A stretch of DNA of 64,000 nucleotides from Desulfosporosinus acididurans (GTDB lineage: Bacteria > Bacillota > Desulfitobacteriia > Desulfitobacteriales > Desulfitobacteriaceae). The translations under genes were made by a program, and so were the position numbers. Positions 62,924-64,000 of this stretch are shown piece by piece; position 1 is the stretch's first letter, and every line of letters starts with the position of its first letter. The stretch is taken from contig NZ_LDZY01000008.1 in NCBI RefSeq assembly GCF_001029285.1, forward strand, positions 1-64,000, read 5' to 3'. Below the pieces are notes generated by a model, which was not told where the DNA came from, made no database searches, and worked only from the letters and a program-made list of their open reading frames with translations.

Positions 62924-62968
62924 GCGCTCCCACTTCTACGAGCGGGAGTGGTTCCCATACCTTGCTTT
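62924..62968 (+). repeat. Dispersed hairpin repeat family 1, copy 4
   Basis: CGCTCCCACTTCTACG, then AGCGGGAGTGGTTCCC, then ATACCTTGCTTT. The stem is CGCTCCCACT... with AGCGGGAGTG, altered from the other copies, but the flank GGTTCCCATACC is the same as in copy 2. Confidence 0.62.
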
Positions 62969-63010
62969 GGCGGGGGTAGAATATATTCTTCAGCGCGATC
63001 GCATTTGTTA

Positions 63011-63039
63011 TGGGTTCAGCTATAGCTGAACAGGTTCAG
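63011..63039 (+). repeat. Dispersed repeat family 2, partial copy
   Basis: GTTCAGCT (63014-63021), AT, AGCTGAAC (63024-63031), then AGGTTCAG. The hairpin core matches the copy at 37.6 kb. It lies 45 bases after family 1 copy 4, the only place where both types are side by side, possibly the two ends of one collapsed element. Confidence 0.4.
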
Positions 63040-63076
63040 AATAGAGATGGACTTAAACTGAAAACGAGAGGTGGAA

Positions 63077-63844
63077 ATGATGATAAACCAAAATTTTAGG
63101 GCAGACTTTGAAATTCACTTTCATGAAGTCAATCCTCAAGAAGAGGCTGCCCCTCTGACAATACTTCATTTTTTAGAGGACACAGCTATAGCCCATTCCC
63201 AAGCTGTAGGTTTTGGGGTGAGACAATTAAAAGAAGAAGGCTTGGCCTGGATTCTAAACCGCTGGCATCTTCAAATGGATCATTACCCTAAGTTAGGTGA
63301 AACAGTTGCTATTGAGACATGGCCTTCAAAGTTCGAACGATTTTATGCAACAAGGGAGTTTTTTATAAGAGATTCCAAACAAAGTGTTATTGGCAGAGCC
63401 TCCTCCCTATGGATATTTTACAATATCTTAACGAAACGTCCCTTAAGAGTGCGTCCGGAATTTCAAGAAGCTTACGGATTGAATTTAGCCAGAGCTATTG
63501 AAAATCCTTTTACTTCTCTTGAGAGCTCACTCGACGGCAATGGGAAAGAGGTTGCTTTTTCAGTTCGCAGGAGTGATATTGATACCAATGGACATGTCAA
63601 TAACGCCAATTATCTCCAATGGATTCTGGAGGCTGTTCCTGATCATATTTATCAAGATTGTTATCTTTCTTCATTAGAAATACAGTATAAGAAAGAAACG
63701 ACCTATGGATCAAAGATACGATCATGTTGTAAATGCGATCCTGCAGGACCATTAAACTATCTAGGCAATCACATCATACTTGGAGAGGAATCGGGTCTGG
63801 AACTTGCTTTGGCTAAAACGGTCTGGGAATCTAAGCCTAAATAA
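63077..63844 (+). CDS. Acyl-ACP thioesterase
   Basis: This 255-residue double hotdog enzyme hydrolyses acyl-ACP to free fatty acid. Residues ~10-130 form the first hotdog (LEDTAIAHSQAVGFG, LAWILNRWHLQMDHYP, ATREFFI) and ~155-250 the second, with the catalytic block RRSDIDTNGHVNNANYLQW (Asp, Asn, His). This matches bacterial FatA/FatB-like thioesterases. AGAGGTGG precedes ATG 63077 and ATG 63080. It is a single gene, downstream of the repeat pair. Confidence 0.87.
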   Translation: MMINQNFRADFEIHFHEVNPQEEAAPLTILHFLEDTAIAHSQAVGFGVRQLKEEGLAWILNRWHLQMDHYPKLGETVAIETWPSKFERFYATREFFIRDSKQSVIGRASSLWIFYNILTKRPLRVRPEFQEAYGLNLARAIENPFTSLESSLDGNGKEVAFSVRRSDIDTNGHVNNANYLQWILEAVPDHIYQDCYLSSLEIQYKKETTYGSKIRSCCKCDPAGPLNYLGNHIILGEESGLELALAKTVWESKPK

Positions 63845-64000
63845 GATTGAAACGAAAGATTATCTGATATAATTGCTTCTAGTTATAATAACATATAAAT
63901 TTGTAAAATGTGTCACTCTGTTAAATCTAACATTAGAGTTTAAAATTAAATTTAAACATTTATAATTAGCATTTTTAAAAGTGGACTAAGTAATCTATCG
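63845..64000. other. AT-rich tail of the window
   Basis: No gene, repeat or clear terminator is seen in the last 156 bases. Confidence 0.5.

Overview
The window looks like chromosome from a spore-forming, anaerobic, low-to-moderate GC Firmicute of the Desulfosporosinus/Desulfitobacterium type (Peptococcaceae). This is an inference. It rests on an eleven-subunit nuo operon without nuoEFG, menaquinone biosynthesis (menA), CotJC- and Spo0E-like sporulation genes, a trp T-box, a guanine riboswitch on the pur operon, frequent TTG/GTG starts and strong Gram-positive ribosome binding sites.

Layout. 1-690: the 3' end of a 23S rRNA gene, a 5S rRNA gene and a terminator. 690-11000: accessory genes. 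These are a DUF457/YdjM-like membrane protein flanked by two copies of one apparent RNA fold, a penicillin-binding protein broken by an internal deletion, an orphan Imm70-like immunity gene, a YeiH-type transporter divergent from a LysR regulator, an MFS pump and a methyltransferase. 11000-14700: a PAS histidine kinase, convergent menA, a decayed TnpB fragment, and a NifX-like protein plus ferredoxin behind a promoter framed by a 13-bp inverted repeat. 14700-20820: a chemotaxis block (cheA, cheW, a poly-HAMP receptor, a CheY-like regulator). 20820-24000: nudC and several small membrane or cysteine-rich proteins, two of them under 55 residues. 23780-30640: T-box-controlled trpEGDCFBA. 30900-38600: a drug-efflux-type MFS, hpt-guaA, a lipoprotein, small zinc-ribbon and Spo0E-like proteins, and a DEDD exonuclease. 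38640-47690: purEBCFMNHD behind a candidate PurBox pair and a guanine riboswitch. 47700-58680: cotJC, the nuoABCDHIJKLMN operon, then a small deleted copy of cotJC. 58900-63850: two WYL regulators, a YhaM-like HD nuclease, an unknown protein and an acyl-ACP thioesterase.

How the genes work together. The pur operon makes IMP, which guaA and hpt connect to GMP and salvage. Guanine sensing and possibly PurR set expression. The trp operon goes from chorismate to tryptophan and is gated by uncharged tRNA-Trp. The Nuo complex should pass electrons from a non-NADH donor, probably ferredoxin, to menaquinone, for which menA supplies the prenylation step. The che genes form a complete excitation module but lack adaptation enzymes here.

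The most unusual signals are: two homologous structured-RNA copies with compensatory base changes around the DUF457 gene; the frameshifting deletion in the PBP; the deleted cotJC copy on the far side of the nuo operon; dispersed IS200/IS605-like hairpin repeats with one TnpB relic; the paired operator-like inverted repeat before the NifX-like gene; and a 10-bp tandem repeat plus a 24-bp palindrome ahead of nuoA. No CRISPR array, complete tRNA gene or intact insertion sequence was seen.
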